The position numbers and the translations under genes were made by a program. A DNA stretch of 9,453 bases from Alistipes sp. (lineage in GTDB: Bacteria > Bacteroidota > Bacteroidia > Bacteroidales > Rikenellaceae): NCBI GenBank assembly GCA_029051915.1, contig JAIDKM010000379.1, positions 1 to 9,453 of the forward strand, read 5' to 3'. The notes beneath the pieces are model-generated. The model was not told the DNA's origin and did not search any database. It saw only the letters and a list, made by a program, of their open reading frames with translations. This document shows positions 1 to 5,981 of the stretch, in pieces (position 1 is the first letter of the stretch; each line of letters opens with the position of its first letter).

Positions 1-113
1 TCAACTACACGATCTACAACCTGGCGGCCTTCATGGACGGCGACATCCAAGACTGCATCGACCACCTGATCGTAGCCGAGAACGCCGAACGACTCAAAGA
101 GAGCGAACTCTGA
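1..113 (+). CDS. 3' end of an unrecognised gene (partial)
   Basis: An open frame enters from the left edge (first full codon at base 3) and ends at the TGA at 111-113. The visible tail is about 36 residues, starts NYTIYNLAAFMDGDIQDC and ends in a charged helix-like stretch, AENAERLKESEL. I do not recognise the family from this tail. Codon use is GC-rich at third positions like the neighbouring genes, which supports real coding. The next gene starts 47 bases downstream on the same strand, so the two may share a transcript. Between them (122-153) lies an imperfect stem in which TTTTT-c-CGGA pairs with TCCGAAAAA. It has no T-tract after it, so I do not call it a terminator for this gene. Confidence 0.6.
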   Translation, partial: NYTIYNLAAFMDGDIQDCIDHLIVAENAERLKESEL

Positions 114-160
114 CGGACGATTTTTTCCGGAACCGTGCCGGATATCCGAAAAAGCTGACG

Positions 161-697
161 ATGAAACGCTCTCTGCTGCTGCTTGCCGCCCTGCTGGCGG
201 GGCTGTCGCTCCAAGCGCAACGACCGCTTTATATAGTGAACGGAGTGCCGTGCGACGAAGTAACCTCGATTGCGCCCGACGACATCGAGACGGTCGATGA
301 ACTTCCGGCCGACGAAGAGACCATCGCCCGCTACGGAGAACGGGCCGCGGGCGGCGTGATCCGCATCACGCTGCGCTACGATGTGCCGGCGACGTTCTCC
401 GACACGCTCTCGTTCGCGGACTACGTAACCCGCGAGGTGAAGTGGGCGGCGGACGAACCGGCGGCGCGCGTCTCCCTGCGCTACCGGGTACTGGCCGACG
501 GCTCGGTCGAAATCCGAGAACTGCTGGAATCGACGGACAACCGGCTGAAGCGCCGTATACTGAAGGCGATGGCCGGGGCGCCGCGCTGGGAACCCGCTTA
601 CAAGAACGGAGCACCGGTGGAGACGGAACATGTACTGACCCTCCGGCTGCCGGAAGGAAAGCGCATGCCGCGCGAGCCCTACCTGCGGATGCGGTAG
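161..697 (+). CDS. Secreted protein with a TonB-plug-like segment and a TonB C-terminal-like domain
   Basis: This is a 178-residue protein of unknown function. Residues 1-20 form a signal peptide: MKRS, then a Leu/Ala-rich core, ending in QAQ. Residues 22-71 resemble the plug start of SusC/RagA-type TonB-dependent receptors: PLYIVNGVP, then an acidic DDIETVDEL stretch, an ARYGERAAGGVIRIT stretch like the usual IYGxRxAxGVIxIxT, and then LR. Residues 103-163 resemble the TonB C-terminal domain found in Bacteroidota energy-transducer-like proteins: a beta strand, DGSVEIRE, a helix with LKRRILKAM, then PRWEPAYKNGAPV and a final strand. There is no TonB transmembrane anchor or proline-rich linker and no receptor barrel, so it is neither a full receptor nor a full TonB. 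The family resemblance is judged by eye, and a role at the cell envelope is inferred. The start at 161 is chosen because the signal peptide begins there. Confidence 0.75.
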   Translation: MKRSLLLLAALLAGLSLQAQRPLYIVNGVPCDEVTSIAPDDIETVDELPADEETIARYGERAAGGVIRITLRYDVPATFSDTLSFADYVTREVKWAADEPAARVSLRYRVLADGSVEIRELLESTDNRLKRRILKAMAGAPRWEPAYKNGAPVETEHVLTLRLPEGKRMPREPYLRMR

Positions 698-815
698 GAG
701 AGGGGCGGCCGAGGAGCATTGGAAGCGATCGGGTGCGGTCGGGAGCTGCGGAGATGACAGGGCGCGATCCGGAGTGCGGAGAGCGAGGGGCGGCCGAGGA
801 GCTGCGGAGAGCGGA
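698..815. repeat. G-rich spacer with direct repeats
   Basis: This noncoding spacer is strongly G/A-rich and T-poor on the plus strand. It contains an exact 18-base direct repeat at 700-717 and 785-802 (GAGGGGCGGCCGAGGAGC) and a 13-base repeat at 742-754 and 798-810 (GGAGCTGCGGAGA). The absence of T keeps several frames open, but the translations are low-complexity Arg/Gly/Ala strings with no family resemblance. The end of the window (9353-9453) has the same character and shares short words such as GTGCGGTCGG (733-742 and 9378-9387). Confidence 0.6.
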
Positions 816-853
816 TGCGGCGCGATTCTGAAAATGAAAAACATAAATCGGAT

Positions 854-1741
854 ATGAAAACCAACTCTTTTGCAGCCTGGGTGCTGGCCGTACGTCCCTA
901 CAGTCTGGGAGCGTCGGCGATCCCGGTAGCTGTGGGCTCGGCGATGGCCTGGAGCGACGGCGGATTCCGCCTGCCCGTGGCGCTGCTGTGTCTTCTGTTC
1001 GCGCTGCTGACGCAGTGCGTGGCCAACCTGGTGAACGACCTTTGGGACTTCCGCCGGGGAGCCGACCAACCCGACCGTCTGGGGCCCGACCGGGCCTTCG
1101 CGAAAGGCTACATTACGCTGCCGGCGATGAAGACGGGCATTGCGCTCTTTACGCTGGCGGCCTGCGCGGCGGGGTGCGGCCTGCTGTTCTATGGCGGCTG
1201 GAAGCTGATTCCGGTAGGTGCGGCGTGCGTGCTTTTTGCCTACCTGTACACGGCGGGCCCGTGGCCGCTGGCCTATCATGGACTGGGCGACGTGGCGGTG
1301 GTGGCCTTCTTCGGAGCGATCCCGACGGGATTCACCTACCTGATTCAAACGGGGACGTGGACGCCCCAAGTAACGGCCGCAGCGCTGGCCTGCGGACTGG
1401 TGATCGACACGATGCTGTGGATCAATAATTTCCGGGATCGGAACGAAGACGCCCGCTGCGGCAAACGCACCGTGGTGGTGCTGCTGGGCGAAAAAGTAGG
1501 CCGCTGGGGCTATTTGCTATTGGGCGTGGCGGCCCTGGCGCTCTGCCTGAGCCTCTGGATATTCGGCGGAAGATTATGGGCCGGGCTGCTGCCGCTGCTC
1601 TATGCTCCGCTGCTGGCGGCGACGTGGCGCAAGATGATTCGCATAGACCATGGAGACGAACTGAACGTCTGCTTGGGCGAGACGGCACGCAACATGCAAC
1701 TGTTCGGCGTGCTGCTGACCCTCGGAATCCTGCTGGGCTGA
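854..1741 (+). CDS. menA: 1,4-dihydroxy-2-naphthoate polyprenyltransferase (MenA)
   Basis: MenA is an integral membrane UbiA-superfamily enzyme. It attaches the polyprenyl tail to 1,4-dihydroxy-2-naphthoate, giving demethylmenaquinone, the penultimate step of menaquinone synthesis. The 295-residue product has multiple hydrophobic segments and both Asp-rich, Mg-prenyl-diphosphate-binding motifs: NDLWDFRRGADQPD at 61-74 and NNFRDRNEDARCGKRT at 191-206. The segment YTAGPWPLAYHGLGDVAVV (132-150) is typical of MenA rather than UbiA. An in-frame ATG lies 39 bases upstream at 815, but the extra residues MRRDSENEKHKSD come from the repeat-rich spacer. The protein homology pattern (MKTNSFAAWVLAVRP) begins at 854, where the upstream bases also turn A-rich, so I prefer 854. 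xseA starts 7 bases after the stop, which suggests co-transcription. Confidence 0.95.
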   Translation: MKTNSFAAWVLAVRPYSLGASAIPVAVGSAMAWSDGGFRLPVALLCLLFALLTQCVANLVNDLWDFRRGADQPDRLGPDRAFAKGYITLPAMKTGIALFTLAACAAGCGLLFYGGWKLIPVGAACVLFAYLYTAGPWPLAYHGLGDVAVVAFFGAIPTGFTYLIQTGTWTPQVTAAALACGLVIDTMLWINNFRDRNEDARCGKRTVVVLLGEKVGRWGYLLLGVAALALCLSLWIFGGRLWAGLLPLLYAPLLAATWRKMIRIDHGDELNVCLGETARNMQLFGVLLTLGILLG

Positions 1742-1748
1742 CGACGCG

Positions 1749-3035
1749 ATGGCCGAACCCCGACATATCACCCTGCGCGAACTTCAACGTGCGGTGAAAC
1801 GGACGCTCGAAGAGACGTTCGAACTTCCGGTGTGGGTGAGTGCCGAGATCTCGGAAATAAAAGTCAACTACTCGGGCCACTGCTACCTGGAACTGGTGGA
1901 AAAAGGGGCCGCGAAAGGAGGAGCCGCGAAAGAACCCGCGAACGGAGTGCCGACGGCGCAGGCGCGGGCGATGATCTGGAACACGAACTACCCCCGTCTG
2001 GCGGCCCGGTTCGAAGCGGAGACGGGCCGTCCGCTGGGAGCGGGGCTGCAGATTCTGGTCAAGGCGCTGGTAACCTATCATGAACTCTACGGCTTCTCGC
2101 TCCAGATCACCGATATCGACCCGGCCTACACGCTGGGAGACATGGAACGCGAGCGGCAAGAGACGATCCGCCGCCTACGGGAAGAAGGCGTATGGGAGAT
2201 GAACCGCCAACTGGAAGTGCCGGCCGGAATGCAACGCATAGCGGTGGTGTCGAGCGCCCAGTCGGCGGGATACCGCGACTTCTGCAAGGAACTGGAGAAA
2301 TCGCCCTACCGATTCCGGCTGACGCTGTTCGATGCGTTCGTACAAGGAACCGAAGCCGAAAACTCGATCGTGGAGGCGCTGGGCCGCATAGCCGGGCGGC
2401 AAGAGGATTTCGATGCCGTGGCGCTGATCCGCGGCGGCGGCTCGGTGAGCGACCTGAACTGCTTCAACGGCTACCGGTTGTGCGCGCATGTGGCGCAATT
2501 CCCGCTGCCGGTACTTACGGGCATCGGCCATGACAAAGATACGAGCGTAGCCGACCTGGTAGCCCATGCGGCGCACAAGACGCCGACGGCCGTAGCGGCC
2601 TGGCTGGTCGAACGGCTGGGAGCGATCGACGGCGGTTTGAACTATCAGGCCCTCCGTCTGGGCGAAGCGACCCGCGAACGAACCCATGCGGCGGCCCTGC
2701 GGCTGGAGAGGCTCCGGGGAGAACTCCGGCAACTGAGCGGAGAACGGTTGGCCCGCGAAAAGATGCGGCTGGAGCGGCTGGTGTCCCGGCCGGCGGAAGC
2801 GGCGCGCGAAGCGCTGGCGAACTGGCGGATGCGCATGGATCGTGCGGCGGAGATCGTGGCGGCGCATGCCCCCGAACGACTTCTGAAGCTGGGATTTGCG
2901 CTCCTGCATCAAGGCGGAGGGCCGCTGACCGCGGCGGAGCAGGCGGCGTGCGGCGAAGAAGTGGAGATCCGCCTGGCGGACGGTCGGCTGCGGGCGACGA
3001 TAACGGAAAAAGAGATATGGCGAAGAAAGAGATAA
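1749..3035 (+). CDS. xseA: Exodeoxyribonuclease VII large subunit (XseA)
   Basis: This is the catalytic large subunit of exonuclease VII, which degrades single-stranded DNA from both ends and acts in repair together with XseB. The product is 428 residues, a usual length. Residues 1-125 form the N-terminal OB-fold domain (ISEIKVNYSGHCYLELVEK near 35-52). The catalytic domain carries the family motifs RGGGSVSDLNCFN (228-240), TGIGHDKDTSVADL (257-270) and HKTPTAVA (276-283). Residues about 300-365 form a long charged Arg/Leu-rich coiled-coil stretch, followed by a C-terminal LGFALLHQGG segment that matches the small beta domain ending XseA proteins. The loop after the OB-fold strand holds an Ala/Gly/Lys expansion at 53-64, encoded by a 15-base tandem repeat. 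The gene lies 7 bases after menA and overlaps xseB by 19 bases, indicating translational coupling. Confidence 0.96.
   Translation: MAEPRHITLRELQRAVKRTLEETFELPVWVSAEISEIKVNYSGHCYLELVEKGAAKGGAAKEPANGVPTAQARAMIWNTNYPRLAARFEAETGRPLGAGLQILVKALVTYHELYGFSLQITDIDPAYTLGDMERERQETIRRLREEGVWEMNRQLEVPAGMQRIAVVSSAQSAGYRDFCKELEKSPYRFRLTLFDAFVQGTEAENSIVEALGRIAGRQEDFDAVALIRGGGSVSDLNCFNGYRLCAHVAQFPLPVLTGIGHDKDTSVADLVAHAAHKTPTAVAAWLVERLGAIDGGLNYQALRLGEATRERTHAAALRLERLRGELRQLSGERLAREKMRLERLVSRPAEAAREALANWRMRMDRAAEIVAAHAPERLLKLGFALLHQGGGPLTAAEQAACGEEVEIRLADGRLRATITEKEIWRRKR
1906..1937 (+). repeat. In-frame 15-base tandem repeat inside xseA
   Basis: Two copies of GCCGCGAAAG (1908-1917 and 1923-1932) sit exactly 15 bases apart, with similar flanks and a partial third unit (CCGCGAA) after them. 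They encode the repeated residues GAAKG/GAAKE followed by PANG, in the loop joining two strands of the OB fold. The 15-base unit keeps the frame, so copy-number change would alter loop length without breaking the enzyme. Confidence 0.6.
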
Positions 3036-3211
3036 GCTACGAAGAAGCGATGGCCCGGGTCGAAGAGATCGTCGGGCGCATCCAACGCGAAGAAGTGAGT
3101 GTCGGAGAACTGGCCGCCGAAGTGGAACGGGCGACGAAGCTGATCGCGGAGTGCCGGGCCCGGCTGCTGAAGACCGAAGCCGAAGTAGACAAAATCCTGG
3201 AAGAGAGATGA
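3017..3211 (+). CDS. xseB: Exodeoxyribonuclease VII small subunit (XseB)
   Basis: This is the small helical subunit of exonuclease VII, several copies of which bind the coiled-coil region of XseA. The product is 64 residues, normal for the family, and carries the typical opening ISYEEAMARVEEIVGRI (residues 6-22), then EVSVGELAAEVERATKLIAECRARL and a C-terminal KTEAEVDKILEER. The ATG at 3017 is chosen because MAKKEISYEEA is the usual start of the family. The upstream in-frame ATG at 2948 would add residues that are a frame-shifted reading of xseA. It overlaps xseA by 19 bases and the following methyltransferase by 4 (ATGA), so the three are very likely translated from one message. Confidence 0.95.
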   Translation: MAKKEISYEEAMARVEEIVGRIQREEVSVGELAAEVERATKLIAECRARLLKTEAEVDKILEER

Positions 3212-3990
3212 AACGACTGATTCGCTGGGCCCTGAACCGCATACCCCGTCCGATGCTGCAACGAGCGGCGGGCTGGGCCGTGCCGATGCTGGGGCTCCTC
3301 TACAAAGGCCGCGGCGTGCAATGCCCTGTGTGCGGAGCGCGCTACCGGAAGTTCTTGCCCTACGGCTATGTAGAGCCGCGGCCCAATGCGCTGTGCCCCC
3401 GCTGTCTTTCGCTGGAACGCCACCGCCTGCTATGGCTCTATCTGGAACGCGAAACCGACCTGCTGGAAAAGCTGCCCCGGACGCTTCACATCGCTCCGGA
3501 AGTCTGTCTGGAACGCCGCCTGCAACCGGCATTCGCGGCGCATCCCGACCGCTATGTAACGGCCGACCTGGAGAGCCCGCTGGCGGAACTGCATTTCGAT
3601 GTGCAAGAAATCCCTTTGGCAGACGAGACGTTCGGAGCAGTGATCTGCAACCATCTGCTGGAACATGTGGCCGACGACCGCCGGGCCCTGCGCGAACTCT
3701 ACCGGGTGCTTCGACCGGGCGGCTGGGGGATTCTGCTGTCGCCGGTAGACCTGGCCCGAACGGAGACCTACGAAGACGACACGGTCGTCGACCCGGCGGA
3801 ACGAACCCGCATATTCGGGCAATACGATCATCGCCGCATCTATGGGACGGACTATGCGGCGCGGCTGCGTGAAGCGGGATTCGAAGCCCTCGACATAGAC
3901 TACGCGTCGACCTTCGACGAAGCCGACCGCCGGCGATATGCACTGCCGGCAGACCATATTTATGTAGTCCGCAAGCGAGCGGACGACTGA
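3208..3990 (+). CDS. Class I SAM-dependent methyltransferase with an N-terminal zinc ribbon
   Basis: This is a 260-residue putative methyltransferase of unknown substrate. Residues 39-66 hold two Cys pairs, CPVCG (39-43) and CPRC (63-66), consistent with a small zinc-binding knuckle. The Rossmann-type Methyltransf_11-like core follows. Motif I is non-canonical: LHIAPE (93-97 region) stands where a glycine-rich loop is usual, a form I associate with this zinc-ribbon subfamily. Later come Asp131 (FDVQEIPLADETFGAVIC), the NHLLEHVADDRRALRELYRVLRPGG motif region (148-172), and a C-terminal part ending ADHIYVVRKR, like related small methyltransferases. The start at 3208 overlaps the xseB stop (ATGA), so it is the last gene of the menA-xseAB group. 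Operon position alone does not reveal its substrate. A role in cell-surface or polysaccharide modification is possible but unsupported here. Confidence 0.88.
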   Translation: MKRLIRWALNRIPRPMLQRAAGWAVPMLGLLYKGRGVQCPVCGARYRKFLPYGYVEPRPNALCPRCLSLERHRLLWLYLERETDLLEKLPRTLHIAPEVCLERRLQPAFAAHPDRYVTADLESPLAELHFDVQEIPLADETFGAVICNHLLEHVADDRRALRELYRVLRPGGWGILLSPVDLARTETYEDDTVVDPAERTRIFGQYDHRRIYGTDYAARLREAGFEALDIDYASTFDEADRRRYALPADHIYVVRKRADD

Positions 3991-4069
3991 AAAAAAAGCA
4001 GCCTTGGCCCGGAGTGGCGGGAGTCCTGACGGCTCCGGTCAGTGCGGCCGCAGATTCAGCAATCCACCG

Positions 4070-4090
4070 CCCCGTTAAGAACGGGGTTTT
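4070..4090 (+). terminator. Intrinsic terminator of the menA-xseAB-methyltransferase group
   Basis: CCCCGTT (4070-4076) pairs perfectly with AACGGGG (4080-4086) around a 3-base loop and is followed at once by TTTT (4087-4090). It lies 80 bases downstream of the methyltransferase stop on the same strand. Confidence 0.8.
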
Positions 4091-4208
4091 ATGGGGAAAT
4101 AGAACGAGTGTATCTCTGTTCGACCTTCTCTGTCCCCGCCCGGCGGTTGTTCATCCCAGTCTGACAGGAAGCCGTTCTTCCCGTCATTCATCCCAGCGAT
4201 TGCTTTCC

Positions 4209-4412
4209 ATGTCTGCTTCGGGCTACCGCAACTACACGACGGGAGCCCTGACGAATGTCGGCACGCAGGGACTTTCCTGGTCATCTTCGCCTCAGGCAGG
4301 CAGTGCCAATGGCGGGGTGCTGGACTTCATGCCGGGATTCCTGCGTCCGATATACAGCTATGGTCGCGCTCTTGCTTTCCCCGTGCGCTGCGTCCAGCAT
4401 CTGCGGGCTGCA
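4209..4412 (+). pseudogene. Remnant of a FISUMP/fimbrillin-type surface-protein C-terminal domain
   Basis: In the frame starting at 4209 the translation reads (M)SASGYRNYTTGALTNVGTQG, then SWSSSP, then a Gly/Asn-rich part, and YGRALAFPVRCVQ near 4359-4397. The order ASGYRxYxxGxLxxVGxxGxxWSSSP ... YGRAxxFPVRCVQ is the signature end of the Bacteroidota 'major paralogous' (FISUMP) domain, found in secreted surface and fimbrillin-like proteins. The fragment has no signal peptide, no upstream domains and no good start. The frame has no stop after the CVQ motif and runs on through the rplS terminator, so it is not an intact gene. Conserved residues remain clear, so decay is recent or the piece arrived as a fragment. 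This stretch and the two terminators account for most of the 480-base gap 3991-4470. Confidence 0.75.
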
Positions 4413-4413
4413 A

Positions 4414-4450
4414 GAAAAAAGGATGCCGCCATTCTGCGACATCCTTTTTC
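4414..4450 (-). terminator. Intrinsic terminator of rplS, possibly bidirectional
   Basis: Read on the minus strand, AAGGATGTCGC pairs with GCGGCATCCTT (one G-U pair) around a 6-base loop. It is flanked by an A-tract before and a T-tract after, and lies just past the rplS stop. The plus strand also has five T after the stem (4445-4449), so it could stop transcription from both sides. Confidence 0.85.
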
Positions 4451-4470
4451 TCTGAGACCCGGGCCGGAGG

Positions 4471-4851
4471 CTATTTCTCCGACGACGAAGTCATGCGCTT
4501 CTCCTTGATGCGAGCCTTCTTACCCGTGAGGTTGCGCAGGTAGTAGATGCGGGCGCGACGAACGACACCGATCTTGTTGACCTCGATCTTCTCGATGTGA
4601 GGCGAGTAGAGCGGGAAGATACGCTCGACACCCACGCCGTTCGAAATCTTGCGGATCGTGAACATCTTGGTCTTGCCCTGTCCCTTGATCTGGATAACCA
4701 CACCCCGGAAGCTCTGAAGGCGCTCCTTGCTACCCTCGACGATCTTGTAGGTAACGGTGATCGTATCACCGGCCTTGAACGACGGAACCTCGGCGTCCGT
4801 CTTGCTCCACATCTGCTCGTTGACGAGCCGGATGATTGCGTCCTTGTTCAT
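4471..4851 (-). CDS. rplS: 50S ribosomal protein L19
   Basis: L19 is a large-subunit ribosomal protein at the interface with the 30S subunit. The 126-residue product has the family's characteristic segments: [20 protein letters not shown] (25-44), [14 protein letters not shown] (46-59), [20 protein letters not shown] (64-83) and [23 protein letters not shown] (95-117). The frame stays open upstream to 5094, but the L19 sequence begins at [10 protein letters not shown] (ATG at 4849-4851). The extra upstream residues have no L19 homology and lie in the leader, so 4851 is the start. The gene stands alone between its own promoter and terminator and is transcribed away from surE. Confidence 0.97.
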   Translation of the reverse strand: MNKDAIIRLVNEQMWSKTDAEVPSFKAGDTITVTYKIVEGSKERLQSFRGVVIQIKGQGKTKMFTIRKISNGVGVERIFPLYSPHIEKIEVNKIGVVRRARIYYLRNLTGKKARIKEKRMTSSSEK

Positions 4852-4993
4852 TGTTGCAACGAATTTGAAGTTTCGTACCCGACATTCCCGCTGCGAGCCG
4901 GCTACCATACGGAGACCTTGCCTCCATAATCCTGCGGATGAACCGCCTGTGCCGCATCGCCCAATGAAAGAGGTCGATATACGTCCCGTAAGG
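4852..4993 (-). promoter_or_regulatory. rplS 5' leader with local hairpins
   Basis: From the predicted promoter the rplS message would carry a leader of about 140 nt. It contains a 7-bp hairpin with one G-U pair (4908-4928; TATGGAG with CTCCGTA on the minus strand) and a 4-bp GC hairpin (4934-4946; GCGG with CCGC). Long structured leaders on single ribosomal-protein genes often mediate feedback by the protein. Whether this one does cannot be told from a single sequence. Confidence 0.4.
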
Positions 4994-4998
4994 GAGGG

Positions 4999-5030
4999 CA
5001 AAGATAACAAGTTTTTTCGTTCCGCGCAAG
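4999..5030 (-). promoter_or_regulatory. rplS promoter (Bacteroidota type)
   Basis: On the minus strand the -7 box TATCTTTG (4999-5006) matches the Bacteroidota consensus TAnnTTTG exactly. CTTG (5027-5030) lies 20 bases upstream in the position of the -33 TTTG element, with an A-rich spacer between. Transcription would start near 4992-4995. Confidence 0.75.
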
Positions 5031-5048
5031 AAGGGTGGAAAATAATTC

Positions 5049-5073
5049 GTATCTTTGGCTTCGCCGAAGATAC
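5049..5073. promoter_or_regulatory. 25-base palindrome between rplS and surE
   Basis: GTATCTTTGGC (5049-5059) pairs with GCCGAAGATAC (5063-5073) around TTC, with one G-T mismatch. It lies between the divergent rplS and surE promoters and reads like a -7 box on both strands (TATCTTTG on plus, TATCTTCG on minus). It lacks a clear T-tract on the plus strand. An operator or a bidirectional promoter core are the options; nothing in the sequence decides. Confidence 0.4.
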
Positions 5074-5099
5074 TCCCGCCTCGGCAATGCTCAAATAAA

Positions 5100-5132
5100 T
5101 TTGGCATTACGTCGGCTTATTCGTAATCTTTG
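5100..5132 (+). promoter_or_regulatory. Predicted surE promoter
   Basis: TTTG (5100-5103) serves as the -33 element. AATCTTTG (5125-5132), one base off the TAnnTTTG consensus, serves as the -7 box, with 21 bases between. The start of transcription would be near 5137-5140, giving a leader of about 40 nt that is A-rich just before the surE ATG. Confidence 0.55.
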
Positions 5133-5177
5133 GCTTCGCGGCGACGCAATATAATCATATACCGAAAAAAATGCGAC

Positions 5178-5981
5178 ATGGAGAACCGACGGCTCATACT
5201 GGTAACCAACGATGACGGCTATGCCTCGAAAGGCATGGCGGCGGCGATCGAAGTGGCCCGCGGTTTCGGCCGTGTGGTGGTCGTGGCCCCCGAGACGACG
5301 CAAAGCGGCATGAGCCAAGCCATCACGATGTACAACCCCCTCTACCTGCGCCGCATCCGGCAGGAGGAGGAGCTGGAAGTATACGCCTTCTCGGGCACGC
5401 CGGTCGACTGCGTGAAGATGGCTTTCGACTACCTGCTGCGCGAAGAACGCGTCGACCTGGTGATCTCGGGCATCAACCACGGCTCGAACTCGGCGGTGAA
5501 CGTCCTCTACTCGGGCACGATGGGCGCGGCGATCGAAGGGAGCTTCTACGGCTGTCCGGCGATCGGCCTGTCGCTCGACGACCACGCTGCGGATGCCGAC
5601 TTCGAAGCCTCGGTGCTTTACGGCCGGCGAATCGTGGGCGACGTGCTGGCCGGAGGAGTCCCTCTGCCCCTATGCTTGAACGTGAACGTCCCGGTCGGAA
5701 AGCCCGACGAACTGCGCGGAATCCGTCTGTGCCGCCAGAACCGCGGATTCTGGCGCGAAGAATTCTACCGCCATGAAGACCCCCGGGGCCGCGAATACTT
5801 CTGGCTGACGGGCGAATTCGTCAACATGGAACCCGAAGCGACGGACACCGACGAATGGGCCCTTGCGCACGGATACGTATCGGTGGTGCCGGTGCAGACC
5901 GACATGACCGACTATGCCCGCCTGCGGGAACTGCGGGGAGTATTCGGCGTCGGGCCGGCAGAAAAACCGGCGAAAAGCTGA
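5178..5981 (+). CDS. surE: 5'/3'-nucleotidase SurE
   Basis: SurE is a metal-dependent phosphatase that removes phosphate from nucleoside 5'- and 3'-monophosphates. The 267-residue product has the family's metal-binding set: LVTNDDGYASKG (8-19, Asp12-Asp13), APETTQSGMSQAIT (37-50, Ser43), FSGTPVDCVKMAF (71-83) and LVISGINHGSN (94-104, Asn100), followed by YSGTMGAAIEG (111-121). The start at 5178 is chosen because MENRRLILVTNDDG is the normal opening. A TTG at 5130 would add 16 residues encoded by the promoter repeat. The C-terminus ends in a short Pro/Ala/Lys tail, and the stop lies inside an imperfect 16-base duplication (5971-6008). The gene diverges from rplS and has its own predicted promoter. 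Confidence 0.96.
   Translation: MENRRLILVTNDDGYASKGMAAAIEVARGFGRVVVVAPETTQSGMSQAITMYNPLYLRRIRQEEELEVYAFSGTPVDCVKMAFDYLLREERVDLVISGINHGSNSAVNVLYSGTMGAAIEGSFYGCPAIGLSLDDHAADADFEASVLYGRRIVGDVLAGGVPLPLCLNVNVPVGKPDELRGIRLCRQNRGFWREEFYRHEDPRGREYFWLTGEFVNMEPEATDTDEWALAHGYVSVVPVQTDMTDYARLRELRGVFGVGPAEKPAKS

Larger units (their letters stand above)
5045..5139 (+). repeat. Duplicated promoter-like element upstream of surE
   Basis: ATTCGTATCTTTGGCTTCGC at 5045-5064 recurs at 5119-5139 with a single extra A after ATTCGTA. Both copies contain a -7-like ATCTTTG, and the copies begin 74 bases apart. The first copy also forms the left part of a 25-base palindrome (5049-5073); the second does not. Confidence 0.7.

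Noticed and set aside
815..853. An earlier start for menA at 815
   Set aside because: It adds 13 charged residues encoded by the repeat-rich spacer, while the MenA pattern starts at 854.
14..1369. A 451-residue open frame on the minus strand opposite the first genes
   Set aside because: It is an antisense shadow created by the high-GC codon use of the plus-strand genes. It is Arg/Gln/His-rich, has no family resemblance and covers a clear menA.
2948..3016. An earlier start for xseB at 2948
   Set aside because: The extra residues are a frame-shifted reading of the xseA 3' end, and the XseB family begins at MAKKEISYEEA.
4075..4284. A 69-residue minus-strand frame with a protein-like stretch (NDGKNGFLSDWDEQ)
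   Set aside because: It begins inside the FISUMP remnant on the opposite strand and covers the operon terminator, and I recognise no family.
4852..5094. A longer rplS product with an N-terminal extension of about 80 residues
   Set aside because: The extension overlaps the promoter and leader, has no L19 homology, and the usual L19 start fits 4851.
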